A DNA stretch of 64,000 nt from Scortum barcoo (GCA_023238725.1 CM041553.1:10315001-10379000); one strand, 5' to 3'. Shown: positions 38,301 through 51,806, numbered from the stretch's first letter. Translations and numbers: made by a program. The notes: generated by a model not told the origin, from the sequence alone.

Positions 38301-41300
38301 CTACTGAAGAATGGCTGTGAAAATAAAATGATACCATGAAGATTTGTATTCAAACCCAACAGAAGTATGTGGCCGATGGAGATATCTCGTCTCTCCCTCC
38401 TGTGGGCCAAAAGGGGGCTTTTGAATTGAAATGAGAATCTAACACTGGTTATTGTTTTCAGTGGGGATTCTCTCTAAGGTACTGATGATATTCAACTCTG
38501 ACTCTGTCTGCGTTGGCAAATTACAGGTGTCTGACATATAAATACCAAACAGAAGGTGTCAGTAACGCAGGTGTTCAGCGCACTGGCCAATATCGAGGGA
38601 CAGGAAATGTGGCAGTATGCAGTGCACCTGAAAAGAAAGCCAAGCATAACAAGTTTATGCAAAAGTGCTGCTACTTTAATGATGATTAACTAAACTTTAT
38701 GAGAAACCAATTAAAACACCTACCCTTGTTATTTAATTGTATAATTATATGATTTCAATTTTGCTGCACATCTACTGATATCTGATCTGTAAACGCTGAT
38801 TTCTTCATTTCACTCATCAAGTGCAAATACCAAACAGCTGTAGGACACTAGTTTGTTCCCTCAACACTTGCATATTAGTGAGATTTACAGAGGTGTTACA
38901 TACAAGTTTACTTGATAAACAGGATATATGTAAAAGACTGTGCCATGGTCAAAGTTGGCTCCCTTACTCAGAGACTCTGGAGACTGAAGGATATATGTAC
39001 ACAAGCCTCCTGCTGGGTGTGTTGCAAAGTTGTTTTTTTCTGACCGTGTGAGTTTGAGTGGATTCCTGTTTTTTTTTTTTTATCTGTAACTTCTATCAAT
39101 CCCTCACTCTCTATCTGACATAAAAGAAAATAAATATCATGCCAGCAGGTGTCAAGAGGGATCCTCCTTCTTCTCTCTCTTTGTCTGAAACTGTAAGAAA
39201 TTGGATGGCAAGTTGCTCCCCATTGGGTGTCAGAGGGGAGTATTTTTATGATCTATGTCCGTCAAATGAAAATGCCTGGTCTCCAAGGTCCTTTCCAAAT
39301 GGCGAATATATTGTTTGCCCTATACTGTGTTGTTTTGCAGCAAAGTCAGATCGACACAGGCCACCTCCAAAGTAGGGGCAGCTCAAAACCTTTACTCACC
39401 GGGAGCTACCATGTTAGAGAATCCTATTTCAGAGGGGCTGAGATGCTGCAACGTCAACAGTCAGTCAGGCTTAAGTGCTATCCAACACCAAGAAAGATGT
39501 GTCTGGTTCCCTCTACACGACCTAATTTGGACCACACAGGCAAGATATGCAAACCTCTTTACCAACACAGATGCAAAGAGAACTACACTGGTTTCAACTT
39601 CAGCACACACACGTCTCCAGTGTTTCTAAGCCCAGTGATCTGTAATCGCTGTGCTAAGGAAATGCGAGGCCCAAAACTCAGTCAGTAATGAAAAACAAGA
39701 GCGGGACAGGTGTCACACGAGGACAGGGTTAACAAGTGCTGCCGTGCCCAGATTAGGCAGGGTTACTCAGTGCCTGGTTTCCAGAGAAGATGAAAAAGAC
39801 TAATCCTGTAACCATGATGTAACCAAGAACAAACTGGTCCCCAATAAAGAGATCAGAAATAAACACTGATCATTAGGCTGGTTTATATTTCCCATTTCCA
39901 TTTCACAGAGGACCATTTGGCCTCATTATCTTGATTTTTCCTGTATTGTCTCTTCAGTGCTTTCAAAGTGTGTCGTACTAAGTTTGCATTGCAACAGTTA
40001 GAGTAATTTTCCCTTTGAAATTTACCATTCGGCCTGTGTGACAATCTGAAACGAAGATAAATTAGAGACAGAGAGTGAGGGATTCCCCTGCTGATGACAT
40101 GAGCAGCTCCCCCGTAAACAGTCATTTTTCAACTTAACCTTCCATCCACTATCACTTACTGCCTTTGGCAGTAACAGATCTATAAACACACATTTAAATG
40201 TGTTATTCAACAGGTAGTTACACCATACCACAGTATACCAACGTGCTCCAATGACTAATAATTCACCGTTTGCTGTTTTTCTTGGTTGCCTTTGATGTCA
40301 GTGATCAGTCACATTTTCTCCTTTTTATGATTTGTCACTAGATACTGTGCGCCGCCACCGTACCCACAAACTCAGGCTGCACAATATCCTCATTGGTATT
40401 GCTGCAATGCGATTAAGCTTACGCAAAATGAGTCAAGGTAATGTCATCCGGACTCAATAAATGACAGTAATTCTCTTGTTATAGGGATCTGGGAGGAACA
40501 TGTCCAATGATGTCTCAAAACTTAGATATGAGGGGGACTGGGTATTACCTGAAATGGAATAAATAAGAAGATTGGAAGATTAATGTGCTCACATATGGTC
40601 CGTGGGGCACAACCCCCCTTCACTTTATGTCACAGCGAACCATGATTAAATACAGCTTCCCAACAAATAAAGGGAATCCCCATTAGACAGCAATAGACAA
40701 TAAATGTCAACCTACCCCACTATACTAAGACAAAGAGAGGAGAGGAATTCCCCAAGATAAAACCATTCCTCAATTCTTATAACCATCTATCATAATCTAT
40801 CATCAGTATCTGAGAAATCCTCACTCCTGTCTTCTGCAATTAAAATGAGTTTTTTTCTCACTTTAAATGTCAAATAAATAAATTTCGCTGCAACGGCAAC
40901 AAAAATGATTTACATGGCCATTGGACCAGATCCTAAACATTGAACATCCTTTGTTAAATGCCACAATCTACAAATGATTTGCTGGTCAGGAGATCAATTC
41001 ACACTTCAACTTCTAAACCATGGCAAAATCCCTGTATCCGTCTAGCAAGAGAGTGTTACTGTTGACTCATAGTGCTACATTATGTATTGGCTTAAAACAT
41101 TGTTCTCCTCTGTTTTCTATCTTTAGTGCGTGTTGTTTTATCATCACAACAAACACTGACTCAAGCCTAATCAGCTGCTTCAGCACACTGTACATCTCTA
41201 GCAAAGCACTCTTACAGTGCCAATTGCCTCTGAAAATTAACCCGTGAAACACAGTCATTTCACCATTGCTGAAATTTAACTTTTTAAAAATTAACTTTTT

Positions 41301-41788
41301 CCTTTGTGTTGATGTCACCCTCTGCCCCGCATTTACCACTTCTTTGTTTAGCCCTTGCTGAGAAGTTGCTCCAAGTTGTCAACATTTAAGTTAGTGATTT
41401 GTGAGACCTGCCGGCTCATACTGGAGCTGAAGGGTAAATCAAAAACTGCATATGCACAAAGCATCAAAAGCTTGAAAAGTAGCTTTTGTGCTTCTTTAGC
41501 TGGCGACAGTTTAGTTGGCTTTTTTTTCCCTATTCAAGAGCCACATGACAAACAGCAGGAGTAGGTAGCTCTTATGTGAAGCAGCATATATTTTGTGTGT
41601 AATTAGAATATTATTTAATATCGATCAGCATGCTGGACAAAACTGGAACACTGTGTTCTACCATAAAGGGTATGTTCTAACTAGAAACAGGAGTGTTACT
41701 GTGAAATCATGGTGCTACAAAGGTGGACTTTGTAGAGAAAAACTCTCTGCATAGCACTTCTCCATCCCTCCCTTCATCCTTTCGACCC

Positions 41789-41887
41789 ACATGTTTAATA
41801 ATGAGAAAGAGGATACAAACAGACTGAATGAATAGAGGGACTATTCATTCAGTCTGTTTGTATCCTCTTTCTCATTATTAAACATGT
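41789..41887. repeat. perfect 47-bp inverted repeat with 5-nt loop
   Basis: The left arm 41789-41835 and right arm 41841-41887 are exact reverse complements, separated by AGGGA (41836-41840). The arms start acatgtttaataatgag and end gactgaatgaatag. Flanking bases do not extend the pairing. No transposon termini or coding frame are associated with it. Confidence 0.95.
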
Positions 41888-42306
41888 TAATGTAAGAGAT
41901 TGTTTGCAAAAGCCACTTACCAAAGTTGCACAAAGGTTAACAGGAAAATCAATATAAAAGTTATTCAAATGAATAATTAAGCTACCAACAGCTGGATTGG
42001 AGGTCAAAGTTTGTGTCTTCATGGGAAAGTATCAGTGAGCTTCAGTGTCCATAGTTCTCAGGCTTGCTTGTATTCAAAGGAGCGTGTTAATAATCAAAGA
42101 CAAAAGCTTTGGCCTCTCTCTACTTTGAACAAGAGTGCCATGTTAAAAGGGGACCTGCACTGTGATCAATTCCTTATTGGATTTACACAGTGGCCAATAC
42201 AGGACAACTTCCCTTTTAAAAATTAATGTCGCACAATGTGGGGGACATAATAATGGCAATAATATGCCGCTGATCAGCAATAATGTACCTGGGGAGCTGT
42301 GTGTGG

Positions 42307-42307
<1 letters not shown>

Positions 42308-42340
<33 letters not shown>
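42308..42340. repeat. (GT)n microsatellite
   Basis: 33 bp of perfect TG/GT repeat. Confidence 0.97.
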
Positions 42341-42341
<1 letters not shown>

Positions 42342-42459
42342 GTGAGCAAAACAAAGGGAGCGCAGAGGAAATTGACGACAGAGCCAGTTGGAATCAAATG
42401 CTTTGTAATCGTCTCACCGGGTTTGTTCCATTGATACAATAGAGGCAATCAGATCATCG

Positions 42460-43160
42460 CTTTTTTCATCTTCCCTCATCACTTCATCTTATATTGTCTC
42501 TTCATCTTCTCTCTCAACTCCTATTTATCCAATTATCATTTGTTCTCTTCAATTCCACCATTCTTTTTTTTTCCCCGTATCACTGCTTTCTTTATTCATC
42601 TCTTTCTTGGCTTTGTCACCTCACACTCATGTCGCCTCTCTTATTCCTCATTTTCTGCACTCAACCCTCTCCCCCTCGCCTCCATCACCTGTGTTCCCTT
42701 ATCTTCCAGTCTCCTCCTCCACCAGAAGAGGGCATATCAGAGGGAAGTGCAACGCTTCCCTCCCCTCCCAGTCTTCTTCGCAGAGAACAGAGGAGGTTAA
42801 CAAGGGGAGGACCGGGAAGTCAAACTGATCTATTTTGATCCCCTCTGTTTTCCGGAAGGAAGCCTGGTAATCGACACACACACAAACACACACACAGATT
42901 TTCCACAGAGGATGGGTAGCCTCCAAAGACAACAATGTAGATGGGGAGAAAAAAAAGCAGATGGATGAGGGTTAGAAGACAAGAAAAGATTAAGAATGAA
43001 AGGAAGAGGGGGGGACTCTGCCATAGGGGCCCTGGAGGGGTAAAGGAAGTAGTAGGTGAAGAGAAAGAGGGAAGAGAAGAAGATGGAGGCGAGGAAGAGA
43101 AAAGAGGCAGAGAAGGGGGTGAGATGAGGCAAAGGAGAAGGGGTGGTGGTGGGGTGCTAC
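42460..43160. repeat. pyrimidine-rich block followed by purine-rich block
   Basis: On the plus strand 42460-42780 is strongly CT-rich, and 42930-43160 is strongly AG-rich (runs such as gaagagaaagagggaagag). The overlapping open frames here on both strands are low-complexity artefacts. The two halves could partly pair with each other. Confidence 0.75.
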
Positions 43161-44612
43161 GTGAGAGTGGAGATGAGGAATGCAATAAGAACATAAAAGA
43201 GACAGCAGACAGCGAGAGCATATAATCAGACTCAACATAAAATGATCAGGACCGCAGCAGATGCTTTTGGCTCACACATGGAAGGGAAAAACATCTTTGT
43301 CCCAGTGTATGTGTGTGTTTTTGTCTTTACTTTCATTGAAACATAAAAGAAACAATGGCTGTTATCCCACGCCTAGAGATGACACCTTTTTTCCCCCACT
43401 GTAATATGCCAGAGCAACAATGTCACAGCGAACTCTATTGTTCGGAGCTAGATTAACTATTGTGTGTACTGTGTTTAAAATCAGTACCATGCATCTTGAC
43501 GAGTCACCCACTTAGCCATGCCTCTAATTCTATTTTTATAGCTATGGCTTCTCCAGAATGGATAGGTTTTGTGAGAATAAAAAAAACAAACAAGTACCTT
43601 TAGTGCTGTGCACTTTACGACTATATTCCTTTCCTTAATTTTTTATTTTATCTCCTCTGAAATGTCAGACCTACAGTAAATAATGAAAAATATGACCATG
43701 TTTTATTAACTTTTGGCTGCTTGTTTAAGGTCTCTCCAAAATATAAAGTGTTTTAATATAAAAGCTAGATTTTAAGCATGAAGTGGACCAATATTTGGAT
43801 ATTTTTGTATAAACAAAACCCAAACCACTGCGTGGGTTTTAAATGTATATATAAACTTTATTTGACTCTATTGCTCCTTCTTCTTCTAAGTCTGCTTAAT
43901 ATCACAGAGGTAAGTGCATATCAAAAATATGCACAGGATAGTGTTGCAACTAATGATTCATTTTATCACTGATACATTTGAGTGATTGATACCCATCACA
44001 TTTCTCCAAAGCTCCAGTCAGCTTGCTTTGATGCACCAAAATCTAAAGATATTTAATTTACTATCATAGCAGTTAATGTTCAGTTTGACAAACTGGAACC
44101 AGTAATGGCTTGTATTCATGCTCAACAAATGACTTAAAATGACACAAAAAATTATTAAAATAGATGCTAATTCATTTGTGGTCCTGTTATACTGTACTGA
44201 TTTTCAACATAAAGTTAAAATGCATGAAAATCAATATTTCAATCACTGTTTACAGTAAAAAAGACAAGTGAATTGTATTGAATTGAAGAAAGAAGTTTAC
44301 ATTTGGGATTTCTAAAGTTTATTGGATCACTTTACAGCTTTACAGAGTTATTGGACCCTGGCAGAATAAAACTGAAGAGGTTTCAGGTATTTTTAGTGTT
44401 AAGACTGTTACTTTGTAATGGCTTTTGGGAGAATGCTTTTATACACCTCAGTGAAATATTGGAAAATGAAGATCAGGTAATATTTTTTTTCAAAAATGGA
44501 TACTCAGCATTTTGAATGGAATACTTAAATTAAAATGACATAAAGATTGCTGGACCCGGGAGAACATCTCTGCTGCATGAAGAGCAGAGACACTGCTGGT
44601 GTGAATTAAGTG

Positions 44613-44614
<2 letters not shown>

Positions 44615-44650
<36 letters not shown>
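44615..44650. repeat. (AC)18 microsatellite
   Basis: 36 bp of perfect AC repeat. Confidence 0.97.
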
Positions 44651-44652
<2 letters not shown>

Positions 44653-44807
44653 GATGAAAGAAGTACGAACAGGGCAGTTGGCTGTCAGCTATTTCCCCAT
44701 CACAGCGGGTGATGTGGTGAATGGGACAACCTTGGTTTTCTCTAGTTAAACAAAGATAAGACAAAAATAAATTGTAGCCTTTTGGAATGATTAAGAGTCA
44801 GCACTCC

Positions 44808-44982
44808 GGGCGCACAGGTGGCTCAGTGGTAGAGTGTGCGCGTGCGTGCCCATGTATGAGGCCTTGGGCTGCAGCGGACCCTGGTTTGATTCCCAGTTGG
44901 GTCCCTTTGTTGCATGTTTCCCCCCCCTCTCTCCCACCTTTCCTGTCTGTCTTCAGCTATCCTATCTATAATAATAAAGGGT
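44808..44982 (+). mobile_element. tRNA-derived SINE
   Basis: The head is tRNA-like, with an A box TGGCTCAGTGG at 44819-44829 and a B box GGTTTGATTCC at 44883-44893 (one C-to-T change from the Pol III consensus). A CT-rich body (cccccctctctcccacctttcctgtctgtc) and a short ataataaagg tail follow. This head-body-tail arrangement is familiar from SINEs of spiny-rayed fishes. A long C run (44987-44995) follows the tail. It is not a functional tRNA: no cloverleaf acceptor stem closes. Confidence 0.85.
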
Positions 44983-45014
44983 AAACCCCCCCCCCTCGCT
45001 AACTTTAAAGACCC

Positions 45015-45395
45015 CGAGCCAGGCCAGACATCTTGGTGTACCCACTGACTTGGATCTAAATGTACACATCTACATTAAGACAATTCGGCCGACTAGCACC
45101 GCAAGAATATATCAAGAAGTGACTCACGTCACAGCAGGACCTCAGAAGGCTCGACTGCTCTAATGATGTCTTCACAGGTCTCTGTAAGAAGTCGATCAGA
45201 CAGCAGCAACTGATTGAGAGCGCTGCTGTCAGAGTCCTCATTAAGAGCGAGAGAGACCACACGAGTCCAGCTCTCTGATCTTTACACTGGTTTCCTGTTT
45301 GACAATAAATTGATTTTAAAATACTTCTGTTGTTTTATAAAGCACTTTTTGTGCTGGTGAACATGACTCCCCGATCTCTGTGCTGAAGTCAGCTG
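45015..45395 (+). mobile_element. LINE reverse-transcriptase C-terminal fragment
   Basis: The plus-strand reading runs HLGVPTDLDLNVHI (from 45029), then DVFTGLCKKSIRQQQLIESA, AVRVLIKSERDHTSPAL, SLHWFPV and IDFKILLLFYKALF. This is the conserved thumb/C-terminal region of fish L2/Rex/CR1-type LINE ORF2, normally reading S-L-H-W-L-P-V ... I-D-F-K-I-L-L-L-V-Y-K-A-L. At least three stops interrupt it, plus a poorly matching gap at about 45085-45145. It begins only about 30 bp after the SINE at 44808-44982. Confidence 0.85.
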
Positions 45396-45925
45396 AGTGT
45401 GAAGTAGATAATAAAAAGTAGTAATAGATTGCTTGTGAGATCCAGAGTCAACAGTGACATTGAAAGTAACATTTTCTCAACAAATTGTTGGCTGATAAAT
45501 TTGTTCCGTTATATGTAACTGTAGCCTGTGTATTTCTGCAGTTTGTATAAACTGTTCAACAACTGACAGCAGTCAGTCTTAGTCAAAATGTCTCAGCTCT
45601 GCAGTGATTTTGTGAATTTGCTGAGAAGAAAGTGTGTGGATATTCAGTGGGAAGTGGTGGAGAAGGTGTGATGAATAATCTATGAACAAATCAAAGACTT
45701 CACTTCCCCAGTGCTCATTTGCCAATGAGAACAGAAATGTGGCTATTACAAGGTTGGGCTAATAATTGAGATTTATATAAACAATGAAATGGTTACCACT
45801 GTCACTTCACTGCAAGAGGGTTCAGACCCACAGGCCGTAGGTGTGCATGTGAGCATGAATGGTGTGTCATATGTATCAGCCCCGTCCCGCTTCCGCCCAC
45901 TGTTGACTCTAGGCCTCTCCCCTCT

Positions 45926-45965
45926 AAGGATAAAGGATAAATAGGATAAATAAATAGATAGATAG
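45926..45965. repeat. degenerate (GGATAAA)/(GATA) repeat
   Basis: Three GGATAAA-type units pass into AAATAGATAGATAGG. Confidence 0.8.
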
Positions 45966-48137
45966 GTTAACAAATGTGATCTTAAATCTACATTTAATTA
46001 AAATATCTCAATAAATTGTTACCTTTCATCCATCAGGTTGTACAATAATGATACAATAGGGCAGCATGCTGTTTTTATAGCCTCCAAACTCATAAAACTA
46101 CACTAAAAGCTATTATGGCTTCTAAAAACTTTAAGCGTGCCTTTAAATAGAAGTGTCCTTTAAAATACAGCAGAGACATCTCCAAGGTACAGTATTACTA
46201 TGACAAACGGCACTGCCGGGTGTATTTGTACTAGCTCCGCACATTTTCTAAGGCTGGCCTTCATGTATCACAGCATGAAGACACCACCCGAGGAATAAAA
46301 GCAGCCAAACTCTTATTTTCCTTGGAGAAAATTAAAGAGAGTGGTGAAAAAAAAGAAAAGAAAAAAAAGATTACAAACACTTATAAACTTGCCAAGTCCA
46401 ACATTTTTCCAAGGATCATTCTGTATGTCCCGTTTATAGCGCAAGAATAAAGTGAGGAATCAAAAGACATCATGAATATGAAATCACACGGGGTGAGACA
46501 AGAAAGAAGTATAAAAGTACAGAATCTGCAATCCTGTTAACTCATTGATTTTAGTAACCCCTTAGTCCCAATTGTGTGGCAGTCCCTACACCTCAGAGAG
46601 TACAAATGCAGAAATAATTGTCATCAAACCCAAAGTATATCACAGTGCATTTAAAAGTTGAAAATAGTTTTACCATGGGAGAATAACAATAATTCATAAT
46701 ATTATTGACCACAATGTTCTTTTCAAATAACACATGTAGTGCTTTTATGGGCTTCAGGGTCAACAAATAATCCTATAACAGCTTAATTTTAGAAACAAGT
46801 CACACTAGATTTAAACCCCCTAATGCATTAGAAGGAGGAGAAAAATAATAAGAGCTCAACATGAAATAATGCAAGACTAGCAAAAATGTTATGTATACTG
46901 TGCTAGAAATATCCTGATCCAGTTTTTGGCCCTGATTTGACTCCTTTATTATTGGGTATCTACAGATAGCAAGTCTGAAACTAATCTTCACATAAATGTT
47001 GATTAAACATGCATTTGAGGGACAGAAATTTATATGCTTAAATGACTGAAATGAGGGAAAGTTTAAGTTGTTGGGTGCAGGTTAAGGTGAGAGGAAACAC
47101 ATAAGGACAGGTTAACAGGTTAACCTACTCGACACATGCTTGCAGAGAGTGGAGAGACAGGCACATTTAATTTTGGTCTCTCATCCAGGGGGATACATGG
47201 AAATTAGCAACAGCTGATTTGAAGATGAAGATCAGCTAACAACCTAATGTGTGAGAGAAAAGCACTGCAACAATAGAAGGGTGAGGTGGAAAAAAAGGAG
47301 AATAGATCAAAGAAATGATCAGATTCTGATTGGCTTGATATTATTCTTTAAAATATGCCCATACCAGTCCCTATACAGATCTTGATTGGTATCAGTACAT
47401 CTCTATTCAGTGTGTGACCATATCTAATCTGCAGTATTGAAGTATAGTTATTTTCAGTATGTGCACAATGTAACTATTATTGGATGTTTTGGTAGGTAAG
47501 GTAGGAAGTTCTATAGATCTAAACACATTTTATGTTCTCTGTGAACTGGCCATCAGTATACAGTAATAAACATGATATCACATTGTCAATTTTATTATTT
47601 TGTTATTTATACTTATGACTGAAAGACAGAATTACATAATTCTTATAAAATACAGCAAGCTTCAGTGTTTCTGCAGTAATAGCCTGTATTACTCTATAAC
47701 ATGCACCATTGACTAAGTATGACCATGACATCTAAAATGGCTGCCTTAGGGCCCTAATACTAGTGTTACAGCACTATTAGAGAATGTTTTTTTTAACTGT
47801 GCTAGCAATTCAGTGAACCGCATGACGGCTATTACAGTGGGAGAGCACCAATTTGTAACATTAAGGCTTGATCCATTACTGTTGAATGAAGGAATTCTGT
47901 GATCCCTTCAGCTTTCATTGACTCATGAATTTTGGAAGATCTGCAGCCTTGCACCTGATTCTTTGCTTTACATAAATAATCTCTACATTCATGTATTGTT
48001 TGAACACATTTTGTATAAAAGACACAAGGATTTCCCTTTGCATATATATTCTGAATGTATTCTAATGGCACATTGTTTATTATTGTTTTTTGTATCATGC
48101 TTTTACATACACCATAGGCATGCTATAATTCATATAT

Positions 48138-48142
<5 letters not shown>

Positions 48143-48189
<47 letters not shown>

Positions 48190-48203
48190 CATATATGTAT
48201 ATA
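48143..48203. repeat. (AC)n(AT)n compound microsatellite
   Basis: About 32 bp of AC repeat passes directly into an AT/TA tract with GT-containing interruptions. Confidence 0.96.
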
Positions 48204-49606
48204 TGACTGCACTGAATATGTTGTAGTGTTGTAATTGTCTGCTTTTTTTATTTGTGAGATCACCTCATTTGCTCTATTCTTGTTTATAACGTGGTCTTTT
48301 CCTTTGCTTTATCTTATTTGCCGCTGCAACAATCCAATTTCCCCACGGGGATCATTAGAGTTTCATCTCCTCTGGAAATCATTTAATGCACAATGGAACA
48401 GAGAATGCATCTTTTAACTCTTTGTGGAGTACATCTGATCTGTAAAGGCTGTCCAAACAATTAAAGGGCTTGAGTTCCCCCAGGTTTCAGATGGCTTACT
48501 CTTCATTTATCGAGGTCTTTATACTGCTAATGTGTAAAGAAAGACTTACACTGGAGTGGACTAGTGATTTCGACTACAGTTTACTGTGAGGAGATAAGCA
48601 GGGTGCAGCACACTTCTCAGTTAGCAGTTAGCCTGCTGAAGTGTCCTTGCGTAATGTGCAGACATCTGTTAAAGAGTAAGTCCCAGCGGACGACAGGTGC
48701 TGGTGGTGGAGCTGTAACACATACAAAACTATGCAATCAACAACAGTGTTTCCCCACAACATTTTGGAGACCCTATTGGAGGAATTTGAAGCGGGCAGAG
48801 ATGCAGTGCCTGCATTTATGTGTGTTTTAAGCAATCCAGATTCCAGCTCTCTCTGTAAGTATACAATAAAGTTGACAAAGTTGTGCTGCTTTTTGTTCAA
48901 GCAGAAAGGAATGAAATTATTAAGACGGTTGAGGCAAAGGTCTCTCTGACTGAATTACTCATTCTTGGGTATTTCAACGCAGAGAGCGGAATGAGGGAAT
49001 GTGTTGAACGAAGGGTCATCACTAAGTGGCTATTTGAAGATGAGTGTAAGGTAGCTACATACACAGCCGCATACATCTGTGTGTTCAGACATTTCCGCCC
49101 TCGATTGCTATCATTATCCGCATCAGTGCCACAGAGTGATTGTAGAGAGATTATTTGTTCAAGAGAGAAGTTCAGCACAAGATCATCTCGTCCATGTCTC
49201 CCCTCTAATGTGTGACCGCCCTTACTCCAGCATCATCAATCTTTTAGTCCTATTTATTTCCAAAGAAACAAGCAAACAGGGAATATGTTTTGCATGTATA
49301 ATGAAAAGAGACTTATGCAAAAATGTAAATATGTACTGTAAGTGTGAGTAGCATGCAAAGAAGATGCCCACACAGAAGGGATTGTGTTGAGAAGGATTTC
49401 TTTAAGGCTGCAGGTCTCATGAAACCCAAAAAGAAACATGAACATGTGCAAACACACATACACGCACACACACACACACAAGTGAGCGTGAGCATGTCAG
49501 CATAAAAGCAATAGCACTCCCCCTACATCCCTAAAGACACTCACACAAGCAAATGTTCCATTTGATAGTCTTAATGCATACAGTATACTGTCTATCTTCC
49601 AACAGG

Positions 49607-49613
49607 CACACAC

Positions 49614-49660
<47 letters not shown>
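49607..49660. repeat. (CA)n microsatellite
   Basis: 54 bp of CA repeat with one CG interruption. Confidence 0.97.
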
Positions 49661-49665
<5 letters not shown>

Positions 49666-49805
49666 TGACTCCATTAAGATGAGCGTGTTCATTATTTATC
49701 ATTGTTTATATCTTTGATAGAGTGCCAGCGGAGATAACAAGGCTGAAACTGCTGACTGATGGATATTTTGCCTTCACACATATACACTTGATGCAACACC
49801 CCATG

Positions 49806-49807
<2 letters not shown>

Positions 49808-49836
<29 letters not shown>
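49808..49836. repeat. (AC)n microsatellite
   Basis: 29 bp of perfect repeat, only about 150 bp from the preceding CA tract. Confidence 0.96.
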
Positions 49837-50762
49837 GCTTATAGAGCTGTACAAACAGGCAGGGGGTAAGCTGTTTGTCTGTGTTTCTTACTTATCAATG
49901 TCTGACATACTGTCACTGGAAATAATAGGACTAAAGTGCTGACTGATTCAGATTTAGGAGTCACATATACACCTCAGACAGTATTTAGTTGTCTTACACA
50001 CACAAAAATACCCTTGGGTCAACGCATAGAAATACATATCAAAGTGATTTAATGTTAAAGTTCTTGCCTCTCTCAGTGAGTTTAAACTGAAAATGCTGCT
50101 GACTCTATAAAAAGACATCTCTTTGTTTTGTACAGACAGAGATTTAAAGGGGTAATCTCAGAGACAAGTTTCCCTTTTTTTCTCCTTTTTTTTTTGGTCT
50201 TTTCTGTTCAGTGATACACACTCATGGCTGTGGCTGAGGTTCTGGCTTGCATTCCTCAGAGATCATCTGTCAGTCACACAGTGTGGGAGGCGCTGTGATG
50301 TCTTGTTTAAATTTTGAATTTGAGTGACGCTCTCCTTTGTTCGGCCGGGTGGCTATCACCGCTTGTGTAATCTCATCACTTTTCAAACTCCGAGAACATT
50401 CAAGCTTAAAGGCACACCGTGGAATTTTCACTTTAACTGTTTGGTTTAGTTTGACGCTGCTCTCCAGAATACATATCCATAAGGCTTAACCGAAATGCTC
50501 AGTTAATATTCGTTGATGAAACCTTATGCAAATCCTTTTTGAATGTTTTGGAACCTCATTCTGCTCATGGTTATCATCTTTTCCCATTTTAGTCACACAT
50601 AACTGACCCCACGACTGGTGTTTACTGTTTGCTTCTCAAAATGTTGCTTTTTAGTTCCACTAGTGGTCAAAAACTTGGCACGTTAACACATTAGCACAAC
50701 AGTAGAGGAAAAGCAGAGACACTGTGGAATACTGCACTGCAATATCTATGAAACTGTGCAAG

Positions 50763-51154
50763 TGTTATGTCTCGTCAAATCTGTTAAGTGTTTGTCTGTC
50801 ATGTCTGTTTCCTGTTCTGGCGTGTCTGTTTTATTTTGGAAAGTACTAATTTTCCCTCTTGTTTCAGGTCCCTTGAACTTCCTGCCATTGTGTGTTTTAC
50901 CGCCGCTGTGATTGTCTGCCCCGCCCTGATTGTTGTCCACCTGTTCCCCATTACCTCATGTGTATATATTGTCTGCCTCTGTCTTGTTGCCAGATCGTTT
51001 TCTACTTCTTGTCTCGTCACGATACGATTCTTCATGTCTTCTTGACCAACCAAGTACGATTGTAAGATCTAGCTTTTTATTAAAACCTTTAAAACTGCCC
51101 TGCCTCTTGTTGCCCTGCATTTGGGTCTGTCTGCTCTGAGCCATTGTAATTACA
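50763..51154 (+). repeat. possible LTR-like interspersed repeat
   Basis: The block begins tgttatgtctcg and contains a TGTATATATTG TATA-like element (about 50960-50970). It ends with a tttttattaaaacctttaaaa poly(A)-like segment and ...cctgcctcttgttgccctgcatttgggtctg. This wording resembles a common fish interspersed repeat as I remember it. Open frames across it on both strands are incidental. Family and ends are uncertain. Confidence 0.45.
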
Positions 51155-51802
51155 TTTGATCCATGCTCACAGTATGAGCTATAATTGTTTGTAGCCACAC
51201 ATTCCATTGTGCATAACAAAGAAACAACCTCATCTGAAATTCACTGGATTTGAAAATCTTCCAGTATCGGAGGTACTTCTCAACACCTCAGGGAAAACCT
51301 CACTGAAGTCGTGTCATCATGGTGTGGTCATGGGAAGCTAACACCTGCAAGTTAGTTGTTCTAGCTTTCAAACAAATAATATTATAGCCTGTAAGTCCAG
51401 TAAGAGGAAAAGGGAAATTATTTTCAGAGCTTCTCTGAGGAAAAAGGGACATTAAAGTGAAAATTCAAAGCTCCCGTGAGTATCGTAAAACCTACTGTAC
51501 ATTCTTATTACAACATGATAAGTGACCTCATAAGAATAAGTAGGACCCACATGACCATTCGGCATTAATCAACAGATGTGGTTTGACATGTTAGACAGAT
51601 AATCTGTTTCAACCGAAATACGATAGTCAACCCCTGTAATGAGTTTACATTTAATTGAAATATAAGCTGCTTAAGGGATCTGTTGCAAGTAGCACTTCTT
51701 ATCATCTCTTGGTAGGTACTGTATGGACTTGGCTATAATTATATAATCAAGATCATGAAGTATCCTACTCAATGATGAACATAGTTCAGCGTTTTGTTGT
51801 GC

Positions 51803-51806
<4 letters not shown>

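Noticed and set aside
39139..39688. Overlapping plus-strand open frames up to 153 codons
   Set aside because: Three overlapping frames are all open for comparable lengths, which indicates few stops by chance. No recognisable motif.
42820..43221. 133-codon minus-strand frame rich in Ser, Pro and Leu
   Set aside because: It is produced by the polypurine tract read on the opposite strand.
44808..44895. Genuine tRNA gene
   Set aside because: A and B boxes are present, but the acceptor stem does not close and a SINE body and tail follow.
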